The notes beneath the pieces are model-generated. The model was not told where the DNA came from and searched no databases. It saw only the letters and a program-made list of their open reading frames with translations. A stretch of DNA of 64,000 bases from contig CAKVCZ010000013.1 in the NCBI GenBank assembly GCA_934726055.1, positions 1 through 64,000 of the forward strand, read 5' to 3'. Positions 35,143 through 45,238 of this stretch are shown here, one piece after another. The position numbers and the translations under genes were made by a program. Each line of letters opens with the position of its first letter. Within the stretch, counting starts at the first letter, position 1. Source of the stretch: an uncultured Candidatus Melainabacteria bacterium. GTDB lineage: Bacteria > Cyanobacteriota > Vampirovibrionia > Gastranaerophilales > Gastranaerophilaceae.

Positions 35143-35703
35143 TTACGAATTTTTTCTTGCTAACAACAACCCTGCGGGTAAATCAAGTATTTCTACCTGA
35201 TAATTTGGATTTGCAGAAATCGCATCCACAAAAGTTTTTACCTTTTCTGCGTGTGATGTAATATTATCCGCAGCTATTATGCCACCAACTTTCAAATGTT
35301 TATCTATAATGTTATAATACTCTACATATTGTGCCTTATTCGCATCAATAAATGCAAAATCTATAACTTCATCTTGCGGAATTTCTTCCAAAACTTCAAT
35401 TGCTGAACCTTGTTTTATATCAATAATATCTGCAACACCGCATGTTTTAAAATTTTCTTTAGCAAGAACAATTCTTTTTTCATAAAATTCAATTGTTGTA
35501 AGATGCCCTCCGGTTTCTTTAAGAGCTTTTGCAAGCCAAATACCTGAATATCCGTTTGAAGTGCCGACTTCTATAACATTTTTTGCCTGCGTAATTTTTA
35601 TCATCATATTTAAAAAGTTCGCAGTAGGTCTGGATATATTCCAAAAATCATGTTGAGTTTCTTCCAAATTTCTTAAAACTGTTTCTGTTGTTGAATCCAT
35701 CAT
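35143..35703 (-). CDS. O-methyltransferase (class I, SAM-dependent)
   Basis: The 186-aa protein has the SAM-binding motif VIEVGTSNGYSGIWLA, the acidic end of strand 2 (TTIEFYE), FIDANKAQYVEYYN and GGIIAADNI, all typical of the catechol/caffeoyl-CoA O-methyltransferase group. The metal-binding Asp residues are in DANK and ADN. The substrate is unknown. It starts just after the beta-propeller gene stop and is probably cotranscribed with it and with dnaJ. Confidence 0.85.
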   Translation of the reverse strand: MMDSTTETVLRNLEETQHDFWNISRPTANFLNMMIKITQAKNVIEVGTSNGYSGIWLAKALKETGGHLTTIEFYEKRIVLAKENFKTCGVADIIDIKQGSAIEVLEEIPQDEVIDFAFIDANKAQYVEYYNIIDKHLKVGGIIAADNITSHAEKVKTFVDAISANPNYQVEILDLPAGLLLARKNS

Positions 35704-35704
35704 T

Positions 35705-37138
35705 TTATCTTTTTACCTTACCTGCAACGACAACTTCACTTACAGGTACATCTATCTGCATTGTTTTTATAACTTGTCGTTTGTCTAAATTTACAACATA
35801 ATATTTTCCGGCAACTGCACTTGTTAATAAAGCCAACGGTGCATTCGGAACTTTTGTTATTCTTGTTGTAAATAATTTTGAATTTAGTTTTATTTTAGAA
35901 ATAATTTCATCCGTTTGAGTATTCAAAACCTGTAAAACATTATCTTGTGCACTCAAAATATATAAATAATGTCCATATACCAACATATCAGTCGGTTTTT
36001 TTGCAACATCAATTTCTTCTAATTCTGATAGAGTTGCATAATCAATAACCGCAACTCTGTTTTTTGTTCTACTTGATAAATAAATTTTATTATCTGCATA
36101 AGCTATCGCTGAAACATTAGGGAAAATACCCACTTCCTTAATTGCATAACCTTTATTTAATTCAACTGACCAAACATCACTTGTATTTTTATCAACATAA
36201 ATTATTTTTGTGCAATCGGCTGTCAAATACATCTTTTCACATACACCGTTAACTTGAATTTTTTGTTTCAAATACATAGTATTCAAATCTATCACATAAA
36301 TTGAAGATGATTCCGGTGTTGCAACATAAGCAATGTTATTTTTATAGTCAATTATAATTTTTTCGCCTTGTGCATCAAAATCAAATTTTTTAATTACAGC
36401 TTCATCTGCCAATGAAATTACATCTAATTCCGGAATATTATATTGAGTTACTAATAAAAATTTATCTTTATAAACCTTCAAATCAGATGGAATAGACTTC
36501 ATAGATAAAGCATATTCAGGATAAGTTCTATTTGTAGGCATAACATGAATATTTTTTGATTTACATGAAATTAAATATAAATTTTTATCTTTCAATTGTG
36601 CAACTGATGCGACTAAATCATTTTTAACGGTTGTATTTGTAACTTTTTCATTTTTTAGTTCAGATTTAACTTTTAAACTTTTATCTTGTGCTGTCGCAAT
36701 TTTTAAACCACCTATAATTGTTCTGATATTTTCAGGAATTACTAAACCTTTCGGAACAAGTAAATCTTGTGGTAACAATCCTGATTTAACTTCTAAAAAG
36801 GGATTGTCCTGATATAAAACTGTTCTTTTTCCGTCTTTTCCTTCTATAACTCTTAATAGAGCAAAATCATTATTAAAAACAACTATATCAGGAAGGTTTT
36901 TTAAAGTTTTATTTGCAGGTGCTGTCTTTTTTATTGCCAAAGTTTGCGGAGTTACAACTTTTGCCGGAAATAATGGCAAGTATAATGTATTACCAATTAT
37001 AACTAACCCGTCAAATCTGATTTCAGCTTTCGGAAAGTCTTTTTTAATATATTTTGATACATCTGACGGAAACTTTGCTGCACTTGCAGAAAGAACATTT
37101 ATACATATAACAATAAATAAAATTAATATTTTACGCAT
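35705..37138 (-). CDS. exported YVTN-type beta-propeller protein
   Basis: The 477-aa protein begins with a signal peptide (MRKILILFIVICINVLSASA). The C-terminal 300 residues contain repeated blade units of the YVTN/NHL style, such as IIDYKNNIAYVATPESSSIYVIDLN, AIAYADNKIYLSSRTKNRVAVIDY and VYGHYLYILSAQDN. The N-terminal part is not recognised. It would sit in the periplasm or at the cell surface. Its ATG overlaps the dnaJ stop by one base. Confidence 0.75.
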   Translation of the reverse strand: MRKILILFIVICINVLSASAAKFPSDVSKYIKKDFPKAEIRFDGLVIIGNTLYLPLFPAKVVTPQTLAIKKTAPANKTLKNLPDIVVFNNDFALLRVIEGKDGKRTVLYQDNPFLEVKSGLLPQDLLVPKGLVIPENIRTIIGGLKIATAQDKSLKVKSELKNEKVTNTTVKNDLVASVAQLKDKNLYLISCKSKNIHVMPTNRTYPEYALSMKSIPSDLKVYKDKFLLVTQYNIPELDVISLADEAVIKKFDFDAQGEKIIIDYKNNIAYVATPESSSIYVIDLNTMYLKQKIQVNGVCEKMYLTADCTKIIYVDKNTSDVWSVELNKGYAIKEVGIFPNVSAIAYADNKIYLSSRTKNRVAVIDYATLSELEEIDVAKKPTDMLVYGHYLYILSAQDNVLQVLNTQTDEIISKIKLNSKLFTTRITKVPNAPLALLTSAVAGKYYVVNLDKRQVIKTMQIDVPVSEVVVAGKVKR

Positions 37139-38256
37139 TAACGGAATACCCCTTTTACTTTATCTCTTAGAGTATCTTGAGATTTTTTACCTGTATTTAT
37201 TTCATATAATCTTTTATATAATTGACGTTCTTCATCAGATATTTTTTCAGGTGTACGAACGGTTACAACAATTATGTGATCGCCTCTGTGAGATGGTTTA
37301 TGCAAGTGTGGAACACCTACACCTTTAATTTTTACCATATCTCCACTTTGAATACCTGCATTTATTTGTATTTTTTTAACTCCATCCAGTGTCTGTATTT
37401 CAATTTCATCACCCAATACAGCTTGAGCAGGAGTTATATTTAAAGTGGTAATGATATTTAAACCTTCTCTATTATAATATTCCGAAGGTTTTACATGCAA
37501 TACAACATACAAATCACCGGCAGGTCCACCATTTATACCACAATCACCTTCACCTGATAAACGAATTTTTGATAGATTATCTACCCCTGCAGGAATTTTA
37601 ATTTCTAATTTCTTTTCTGCATTTACTCTACCTTTTCCATGGCATACATCACAAGGAGTGCCAATTTTTTTACCTGTTCCATGACAATCTGGACAAACAG
37701 TAACTTGAGTAAACTGTCCTAGAATTGTTTGAGTTGTTTGCTGAACTTTACCATGACCACCGCAAGTAGGACAAACTATTGGCTGTGTACCTTTTTTAGC
37801 ACCACTACCGCCACATTCACTACAAACTTCCAAATGATCTATTTTAACATCTTTTGTGCAGCCAAATACTGCATCTTCAAAATCTAATTCTATATCTAAG
37901 CGTAAATCCTCACCCTGTCTTGGAGAATTTGGATCTCTTTCCCTTTGAGAAAACCCAAAATCACCAAAGAATGATGCAAAAATATCATTCAAATCGCCAA
38001 AGCCGCCTGCAAATGGTCCTTGTGTGTCAAAACCAGCATTCTTTAAGCCATCTTCGCCAAACCTATCATAAGTTGCACGTTTATCATCATCCATTAGCGT
38101 TTCATACGCTTTTCCAATTTCTTTGAATTTATCTTCCGCACCAGGATCTTTGTTTACATCAGGATGATACTTACGTGCCATTTTACGAAACGCACTCTTT
38201 ATCTCATCTTTCGATGCATTTTTTTCTATCCCTAATATTTCATAATAATCAGCCAT
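37138..38256 (-). CDS. dnaJ: co-chaperone DnaJ
   Basis: DnaJ delivers substrates to DnaK and stimulates its ATPase. The J-domain (residues 1-70, with HPD in KYHPDVNKD), the Gly/Phe-rich linker, four CxxCxGxG zinc motifs (CSECGGSG, CPTCGGHG, CPDCHGTG, CDVCHGKG) and the C-terminal domains are complete. The 372-aa length is normal. grpE lies 55 nt upstream; dnaK, usually between them, is absent from this locus. Confidence 0.97.
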   Translation of the reverse strand: MADYYEILGIEKNASKDEIKSAFRKMARKYHPDVNKDPGAEDKFKEIGKAYETLMDDDKRATYDRFGEDGLKNAGFDTQGPFAGGFGDLNDIFASFFGDFGFSQRERDPNSPRQGEDLRLDIELDFEDAVFGCTKDVKIDHLEVCSECGGSGAKKGTQPIVCPTCGGHGKVQQTTQTILGQFTQVTVCPDCHGTGKKIGTPCDVCHGKGRVNAEKKLEIKIPAGVDNLSKIRLSGEGDCGINGGPAGDLYVVLHVKPSEYYNREGLNIITTLNITPAQAVLGDEIEIQTLDGVKKIQINAGIQSGDMVKIKGVGVPHLHKPSHRGDHIIVVTVRTPEKISDEERQLYKRLYEINTGKKSQDTLRDKVKGVFR

Positions 38257-38311
38257 TCTTTAAATTTAACCTTTCAATGCGTGGTTCTTTACTATTTATA
38301 GCATATCACTA

Positions 38312-38938
38312 TTATTCGGCAGTGGCAACATTTACCAATGCAGCTCTTAATATTTTATCACCTATTTTGTACCCTTTTTGAAGCTCATTAATAATTGTTC
38401 CCTCTTCATACTCACTTGTAGGTGTTTGCATTACAGCCTCATGAAAATTAGGATCAAATTCCTTGCCTTCAGTTTCTATAACTTCTAAACCAATTTTTGT
38501 TAATGTATCGTTCATTTGTTTTAACACTAAATTAAAACTATCTTTTATCTGTTGAGCATCTTCAACATTCTCTATCGCTTTTTGACCTCTGTCAAAATTA
38601 TCTAAAACCTCAATAAGTTGCTTCAAAGTATTTTCTGCACCATATTTTAACAAATTTTCACGTTCTTGTGCTTGACGTTTTCTAAAATTATCAAAATCAG
38701 CAGCTAATCTGATATATTGGTTGTTTAATGTATCATATTTTGCTTGAATTTCTGCAACCTCAGAAGATTTATTTTCTTCAGTTTCAGCTTTATCTTCACT
38801 ATCAGTTTCTTCGGGTTTTATTGTAGTTGTTTCCCCATTCAAATTCTTTTCAAGATTTTCCTTAACCTTATCCAAATCCATTTCTCCATTGAATGGATTT
38901 ACTTCGCTATGTTGAATTTCATCTTTTTTATCTGACAT
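38312..38938 (-). CDS. grpE: nucleotide exchange factor GrpE
   Basis: GrpE releases ADP from DnaK. The 208-aa protein has an acidic N-terminal tail, a long coiled-coil segment (about residues 58-110, including YIRLAADFDNFRKR) and the C-terminal beta domain (NFHEAVMQTPTSEYEEGTI, LQKGYKIGDKILRAALV). It heads the grpE-dnaJ unit. No hrcA or CIRCE element is seen upstream. Confidence 0.96.
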   Translation of the reverse strand: MSDKKDEIQHSEVNPFNGEMDLDKVKENLEKNLNGETTTIKPEETDSEDKAETEENKSSEVAEIQAKYDTLNNQYIRLAADFDNFRKRQAQERENLLKYGAENTLKQLIEVLDNFDRGQKAIENVEDAQQIKDSFNLVLKQMNDTLTKIGLEVIETEGKEFDPNFHEAVMQTPTSEYEEGTIINELQKGYKIGDKILRAALVNVATAE

Positions 38939-38975
38939 GATATTTCACCCTACCTAACATCTTATACTTATTTTA

Positions 38976-39003
38976 ATTATACGTTATCAATTTGTATAAA
39001 CAA
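38976..39003 (-). promoter_or_regulatory. promoter of grpE-dnaJ
   Basis: On the minus strand TTGTTT (38998-39003), a 16-nt spacer, then TATAAT (38976-38981), about 40 nt before the grpE ATG. No TTAGCACTC-type CIRCE repeat is present. Confidence 0.6.
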
Positions 39004-39135
39004 GTTAAATTTATTTTTTCTTAATTATTCACTTAAAATATTAATTTTTCATTAACAAATCTTATTTTTCTTCATATTTGGAGTATAAATATATATACAA
39101 GGCTGACTTAAAGTAAAAATAGGAGGTTAATTAAT

Positions 39136-39426
39136 ATGAAAATCAGACCAATAGGCGACAGAATCGTTATTAAAGTTATTGAAGATACTGCTCAAACTGA
39201 AGGTGGAATATTTATTCCTGACAGTGCAAAAGAAAAACCACAAAAAGGTGAAGTTGTTGCAGTAGGTGAAGGAAAAACTTTAGACAGTGGCGAAAAAGCA
39301 CCTGTATCTGTAAAAGTTGGTGAAACAGTAATTTACGAAAAATATGCAGGCAGAGATGTTAAAGTTGACGGTGTTATGCTAAAAATCTTATCAACATCTG
39401 AAGTTTTAGGCGTATTAGAAGCGTAA
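39136..39426 (+). CDS. groES: co-chaperonin GroES
   Basis: GroES is the 10-kDa lid of the chaperonin. IRPIGDRIVIKV opens the protein. The mobile loop (EGGIFIPDSAKEKPQKGEVVAVG) and YEKYAGRDVKVDGVM are canonical. It has 96 aa. AGGAGG precedes the ATG by 8 nt. groEL follows after 98 nt. Confidence 0.97.
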   Translation: MKIRPIGDRIVIKVIEDTAQTEGGIFIPDSAKEKPQKGEVVAVGEGKTLDSGEKAPVSVKVGETVIYEKYAGRDVKVDGVMLKILSTSEVLGVLEA

Positions 39427-39476
39427 ATTTCAATAAGGCATTAAATACAAGTACTGCCTAAAATTAAAATAATTAA

Positions 39477-41177
<1,701 letters not shown>

Positions 41178-41212
41178 TTTACATAAATTACAAAATACTG
41201 ACTAAAATATTA

Positions 41213-41255
41213 AAATCGGGCATTTTGCAAATTGCAAAATGCCCGATTTATTTAA
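41213..41255. terminator. bidirectional terminator between groEL and cca
   Basis: AAATCGGGCATTTTGCAA with its complement forms an 18-bp perfect hairpin, with A/T-rich flanks on both sides. Confidence 0.88.
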
Positions 41256-41260
41256 AATTT

Positions 41261-42679
41261 CTACACAGTCTGCATGTGCGAATTTTTTACAAATGCTATT
41301 GCCTGTTCTTTTGTTGTAATGTTTCCATTTAACTGTTCTTCATGCAATGAATCTAACAAATCTCCCAACTCTTTCGAAGGTTTTATCTTAATCAATTCCA
41401 TAACTTCTTCACCTGAAAGCAATTTTGGTAAAGGTTTTAGAGTTTCTCTTACTCGCAAATAATAAGACAGAAGCTCTTGAAGTCCTGAAATATTTTTCTT
41501 TACCATTTCGTCTGTTACTGCTTCACCTCTGGCAGAAAGCCTATCTGACATTGCAAGAATAATATTATCTATAACATTATTTTTCATTTTTCTTATATAT
41601 CGTAACTTTACTTTATCGCTTAATCCTTCTGTTGCAATAACATGTGATGGGTAAATATGATATTTTATCATATCCGAGATATATTCTATTTGTTTTTTGG
41701 AAAATTTTAAATTTCGCAAAATTTTTGGACACATCTCTGCTCCAATATATTCATGTTTAATAAATCTATGTCTTCCGGTATTTTCTTCTATTGTCCAACA
41801 GGAAAATTTGCCTATATCATGCATAAATCCTGCAAGCTTTAAATATGCTAAACGCCTAAATGCACCAAAATCAACAGAATCCAGATGTGTTTTTACATCC
41901 TTGTTTGCTATTTTGTAAAAATTTTCTATCTGCCTAACTGTTTCAATTAAATGACCAATTAAAGGTAAATGATGATGAGAATTTGGCGGAACTTTTTTTA
42001 CATCCAAAAATATTGGCAAAATTTCGCACAAAAGCTCACATTCATCCAAATTTTTCAATGCTTTAACTGTATCTTTCGCATCAAAAAGTTTCATTATTTC
42101 ATAATTAACCCGCTCTTTTGCAGGATTATTTATAAGTAAATGATGTTTCTTTACTATTTTTTTTAATTCATCAGTTATATCAAAACCTGTTACAGCTTGA
42201 AATCTAAATATTCTAAGCAATCTTAAAGGATCATCAACTAAATTTTGTTCATCAATGATATTTATTTGTCCATTTTGTATATCATCAAAACCACCAAACA
42301 AATCAACAAACTTGTTATCGGATAAATCAAAAGCTATCGCATTCATTCTCAAATCCCGACGAGCTAAATCTTTTTCAAGACTGTTTTCAATAGGATTTGT
42401 TATATCTATGCAATTAACTTTATCTTTTAAAACCAGCCTATAAATTTTATTCTCTTCATCAAGCGAAATAAATGTTGCACCTAAATTTTCAGACAAACCC
42501 TTTGCAAAAATTTTTGCATCTTGATTTACAACAATAATATCTTTATCAAAATTGTTTTTACCTAAACAAAAATCTCTAATCACTCCACCTACAAGTAAAA
42601 CCCTCGTTTTACCTGCATATTTACGAATTTTAGATATTAATTCATCATTTTGTATTTTATTAAATATTTGAGAATTCAT
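41261..42679 (-). CDS. cca: CCA tRNA nucleotidyltransferase with HD domain
   Basis: This enzyme adds or repairs the 3' CCA of tRNAs, which tRNA-Leu in this window lacks in its gene. The class II nucleotidyltransferase head has LLVGGVIRDFCLG, the DxD carboxylates in FDKDIIVV, RRDLRMNAIAFD and DPLRLLRIFRF. An HD phosphohydrolase domain follows (GFMHDIGKFSCW). The ATG at 42679 gives 472 aa; the upstream TTG overlaps rsmE further. Poly(A) polymerase relatives share the fold, so the precise role is inferred. It is the last gene of the operon. Confidence 0.9.
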   Translation of the reverse strand: MNSQIFNKIQNDELISKIRKYAGKTRVLLVGGVIRDFCLGKNNFDKDIIVVNQDAKIFAKGLSENLGATFISLDEENKIYRLVLKDKVNCIDITNPIENSLEKDLARRDLRMNAIAFDLSDNKFVDLFGGFDDIQNGQINIIDEQNLVDDPLRLLRIFRFQAVTGFDITDELKKIVKKHHLLINNPAKERVNYEIMKLFDAKDTVKALKNLDECELLCEILPIFLDVKKVPPNSHHHLPLIGHLIETVRQIENFYKIANKDVKTHLDSVDFGAFRRLAYLKLAGFMHDIGKFSCWTIEENTGRHRFIKHEYIGAEMCPKILRNLKFSKKQIEYISDMIKYHIYPSHVIATEGLSDKVKLRYIRKMKNNVIDNIILAMSDRLSARGEAVTDEMVKKNISGLQELLSYYLRVRETLKPLPKLLSGEEVMELIKIKPSKELGDLLDSLHEEQLNGNITTKEQAIAFVKNSHMQTV

Positions 42680-43397
42680 AAATAATATTTCCAAGTCCGA
42701 CAATAACTGCCGTTTCTGCCTTTAAAATTAATTCGCCGAGTGTCAACATTATGATATCATTTTTTTCAAATAATTCAAACTCTCGTTTTGAAAAACCACC
42801 CTCCGGTCCTATTATAACTAATACCTTTTCATCTTTTTTAATTGGATTTTCCTTTGCAAATTCTCTTAATGTCTTTTTATAATCCCTTTCACAAAATGCT
42901 ATTATTTTATCGAATTTTTCATTTTTTATAACATCTTCTAATTTTATCAAATCAAAACATTGCGGAATATCCGCTCTTTCACACTGTTTTGAGGCTTCGT
43001 ACATTATTTTTTGCCACTTTGGAATTTTCTTTTCAATAACATTTTTTGCAACTGAACAATTATCTGTTAATGTCGGATAAATCCCTCTTACACCCAATTC
43101 GGTCGCTTTTTCAATAACCAAAGATTGAAAATCACTTCTTAAAGGAGATTGAGCCAAGTACAAATTAAATTTTAAACTGTTTTCTGAAGGATACTTCTTT
43201 TCAATTTGAACTTTTATATCTGCTTTTGTTATATCAACAATTTTACCTTCAATTTTTATTCTGTTTTCATTTACCATCAGAATTTTTTCGCCAATTTTTG
43301 CACGCAAAGACCTTGCTATATGCTGATAATTTTCTTTATCATCAATTATAACAAGGTCATTTACAATATTTTCGTTTTTTATAAAAAAATGCGGCAT
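42660..43397 (-). CDS. rsmE: 16S rRNA m3U1498 methyltransferase
   Basis: RsmE methylates U1498 of 16S rRNA. The N-terminal PUA-like domain (about residues 1-70) includes HIARSLRAKIGEKILM. The SPOUT knot domain has LAQSPLRSDFQSLVIEKATELGV, KQCERADIPQ, IGPEGGFSKREFE and LGELILKAETA. The ATG at 43397 gives 245 aa and overlaps the pentapeptide gene stop region. It overlaps cca by about 20 nt, a sign of tight coupling. Confidence 0.93.
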   Translation of the reverse strand: MPHFFIKNENIVNDLVIIDDKENYQHIARSLRAKIGEKILMVNENRIKIEGKIVDITKADIKVQIEKKYPSENSLKFNLYLAQSPLRSDFQSLVIEKATELGVRGIYPTLTDNCSVAKNVIEKKIPKWQKIMYEASKQCERADIPQCFDLIKLEDVIKNEKFDKIIAFCERDYKKTLREFAKENPIKKDEKVLVIIGPEGGFSKREFELFEKNDIIMLTLGELILKAETAVIVGLGNIIYEFSNI

Positions 43398-43398
43398 A

Positions 43399-43929
43399 TT
43401 AATAATCTGATGGAGTTGAATCATCTTCATCTTTTAGAGAAGACAAATCATCGCTATAAGTTGAATCAAAATCTTCAGGTAACATATCAGAATCCGGCCA
43501 TACTGTTTCATCATCAAATCTGCATGCACCCATATTTAGAGAAGCTGAAAAATCTGAATTTGACAAATCACTTTCTTCAAATACACAACCGGCCATATCT
43601 GAATCATTAAACACACAATAATTTACAACTGCATAAGAAAAATCTGCACTTGGTAAAATCGCATCTGTAAAATCACATTCAACTAAATTTGAACGAGTAA
43701 AATCAACTGATGTTAAATCACAATTGTTAAACTTAACTTCAGTTAAATGAGAATCCGCAAAAGAACTTGAGTTTAAATCAACATCTGTAAAATCAACTTC
43801 TGTTAAAATAATATTTGAAAAATCAACTTCACTTAAATCAATATCTTCTTTGCCTTTTTTCCATTCATTAAATTTTTCCGGATCTTCTTGAATTAATTTT
43901 ATTAATTCGTCTTTTGTGTACTCACTCAT
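43399..43929 (-). CDS. pentapeptide-repeat protein
   Basis: This is a 176-aa acidic protein. Residues 30-130 follow the A(D/N)LXX pattern in about twenty tandem pentapeptides (DLSEV DFSNI ILTEV DFTDV), predicted to form a right-handed quadrilateral beta-helix. The N-terminus is a charged helix and the C-terminus is Asp/Ser-rich. Some relatives mimic DNA and bind gyrase, but function is unknown here. It lies between two regulators and rsmE in one operon. Confidence 0.8.
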   Translation of the reverse strand: MSEYTKDELIKLIQEDPEKFNEWKKGKEDIDLSEVDFSNIILTEVDFTDVDLNSSSFADSHLTEVKFNNCDLTSVDFTRSNLVECDFTDAILPSADFSYAVVNYCVFNDSDMAGCVFEESDLSNSDFSASLNMGACRFDDETVWPDSDMLPEDFDSTYSDDLSSLKDEDDSTPSDY

Positions 43930-43946
43930 AATTGTCTCCTATATAT

Positions 43947-44576
43947 TTACTGTTCTATTAAATTCATTTGCATACCCAAAAGAACCGCCTGAGTTCTGTT
44001 TGTAACTTTTAATTTTTTAAAAATACTGTTCATATGAGTTTTTACCGTAACTTCTTTTAAAAATAGTTTTTCGGCTATATCATGATTACTTGCACCCTTT
44101 GCAACCATAGTCAAAACTTCTTTTTCTCTTTGCGTTAATGGTTCTGCTTGCTCTTTTGAACCAAAAGAAATATCTACATTTTTAATTTCTTTTTTATTCC
44201 AATTAGAACGCCTTAAAACAGCCTCAATTCTTGCTAATAAGTTTGGCAATACAAAAGGTTTTACAACATAATCATCTGCACCAATTTTCAATCCTGACAC
44301 AATTTTTTGTTCTTCACTAACCGCTGTAATCATAATTACCGGTATCATTTTTGTTTTTTCTCCGGCTCTTATCGCTTTTAATGTATCCCATCCGTTCATA
44401 TTCGGCATCATTACATCCAAAAGAACCAAATCTATTTTATCAGAATCTTTTGACAAAACCTTTAGAGCCTGAAGTCCATCTACTGCTGTTACTATTTCAT
44501 AACCATACATTGGAAGAGCATCTTCAAGATATTTAGGATTATCATCAACTATTAATATTTTTGCTAATTCTGACAT
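43947..44576 (-). CDS. response regulator, receiver plus LuxR-type HTH
   Basis: The 209-aa protein has a CheY-like receiver (acid pair in IVDDN, phosphoacceptor Asp in VLLDVMMPNMNG, Lys in VVKPF) and a C-terminal LuxR/FixJ DNA-binding domain (LTQREKEVLTMVAKGASNHDIAEKL, VKTHMNSIFKKL). It should activate or repress transcription when phosphorylated. No histidine kinase is in the cluster. A second regulator precedes it by 11 nt. Confidence 0.92.
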   Translation of the reverse strand: MSELAKILIVDDNPKYLEDALPMYGYEIVTAVDGLQALKVLSKDSDKIDLVLLDVMMPNMNGWDTLKAIRAGEKTKMIPVIMITAVSEEQKIVSGLKIGADDYVVKPFVLPNLLARIEAVLRRSNWNKKEIKNVDISFGSKEQAEPLTQREKEVLTMVAKGASNHDIAEKLFLKEVTVKTHMNSIFKKLKVTNRTQAVLLGMQMNLIEQ

Positions 44577-44587
44577 TTTACCTCTTG

Positions 44588-45238
44588 TTATACAATTTTA
44601 TTTTTTAACGCTTTCAGTGCTGCTTGAAGTCTATCATCAACTTCCAATTTTTGCAAGATACTCGCAACATGTGCTTTGGTTGTATTTATACTTACACTCA
44701 ATTCATTAGCAATGTCCGTATTACTGTATCCCTCTGTAATAAGCTTTAATATCTGCAATTCTCTTGCTGTAAGATTATAATCTATTTTCAAAACATTTTC
44801 AGATTGATTTTGATTTGTTGTTGCAGCTCTTAGAACAATATGTGCGATAGAAGGATCAAACCAAGCTGCTCCGTCTAACACGGATTGAACAACAGCCATC
44901 AACCTTTGCGGATTAATTTCTTTTGAACAATATGCATTTGCACCGGCTTTTATACTTTCTAAAACTTCATTCTCATCATTATGAGAAGTTAATATAACTA
45001 TTTTTATGTCTTTATTCTTTGACCGAATTACTTTTGCTGCTTCTATACCGTTCATATTCGGTAAACCAAGATCCAAAATAATTAAATCTACAACAAAATT
45101 ATCTACAATTTCAATACCTTTTTCAGCAGAACTTGCCTCATAAATTTCTCCGACAAAATCCACACCTTCAAACGTAGTTTTTAAGCCAAATCTTGTTAAT
45201 TCGTGATCTTCAATTATAAGTATATTGTATTTACTCAT
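44588..45238 (-). CDS. response regulator, NarL family
   Basis: The 216-aa protein has a receiver with IIEDHE, the phosphoacceptor in LDLGLPNMNG and the switch Thr/Lys positions in ILTSHND and CSKEIN. A LuxR-type HTH follows (LTARELQILKLITEGYSNTDIANEL, TKAHVASILQKL). The ATG at 45238 overlaps the TPR gene stop by one base (TAATG), implying coupled synthesis. No kinase partner is encoded nearby. Confidence 0.92.
   Translation of the reverse strand: MSKYNILIIEDHELTRFGLKTTFEGVDFVGEIYEASSAEKGIEIVDNFVVDLIILDLGLPNMNGIEAAKVIRSKNKDIKIVILTSHNDENEVLESIKAGANAYCSKEINPQRLMAVVQSVLDGAAWFDPSIAHIVLRAATTNQNQSENVLKIDYNLTARELQILKLITEGYSNTDIANELSVSINTTKAHVASILQKLEVDDRLQAALKALKNKIV

Noticed and set aside
38939..39135. 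CIRCE heat-shock operator between grpE and groES
   Set aside because: No TTAGCACTC-N9-GAGTGCTAA or close variant was found in the gap.
43399..43929. Qnr-type quinolone resistance protein
   Set aside because: The repeat region is shorter than Qnr and acidic, and the gene is in a regulator operon. Only the general pentapeptide fold is supported.
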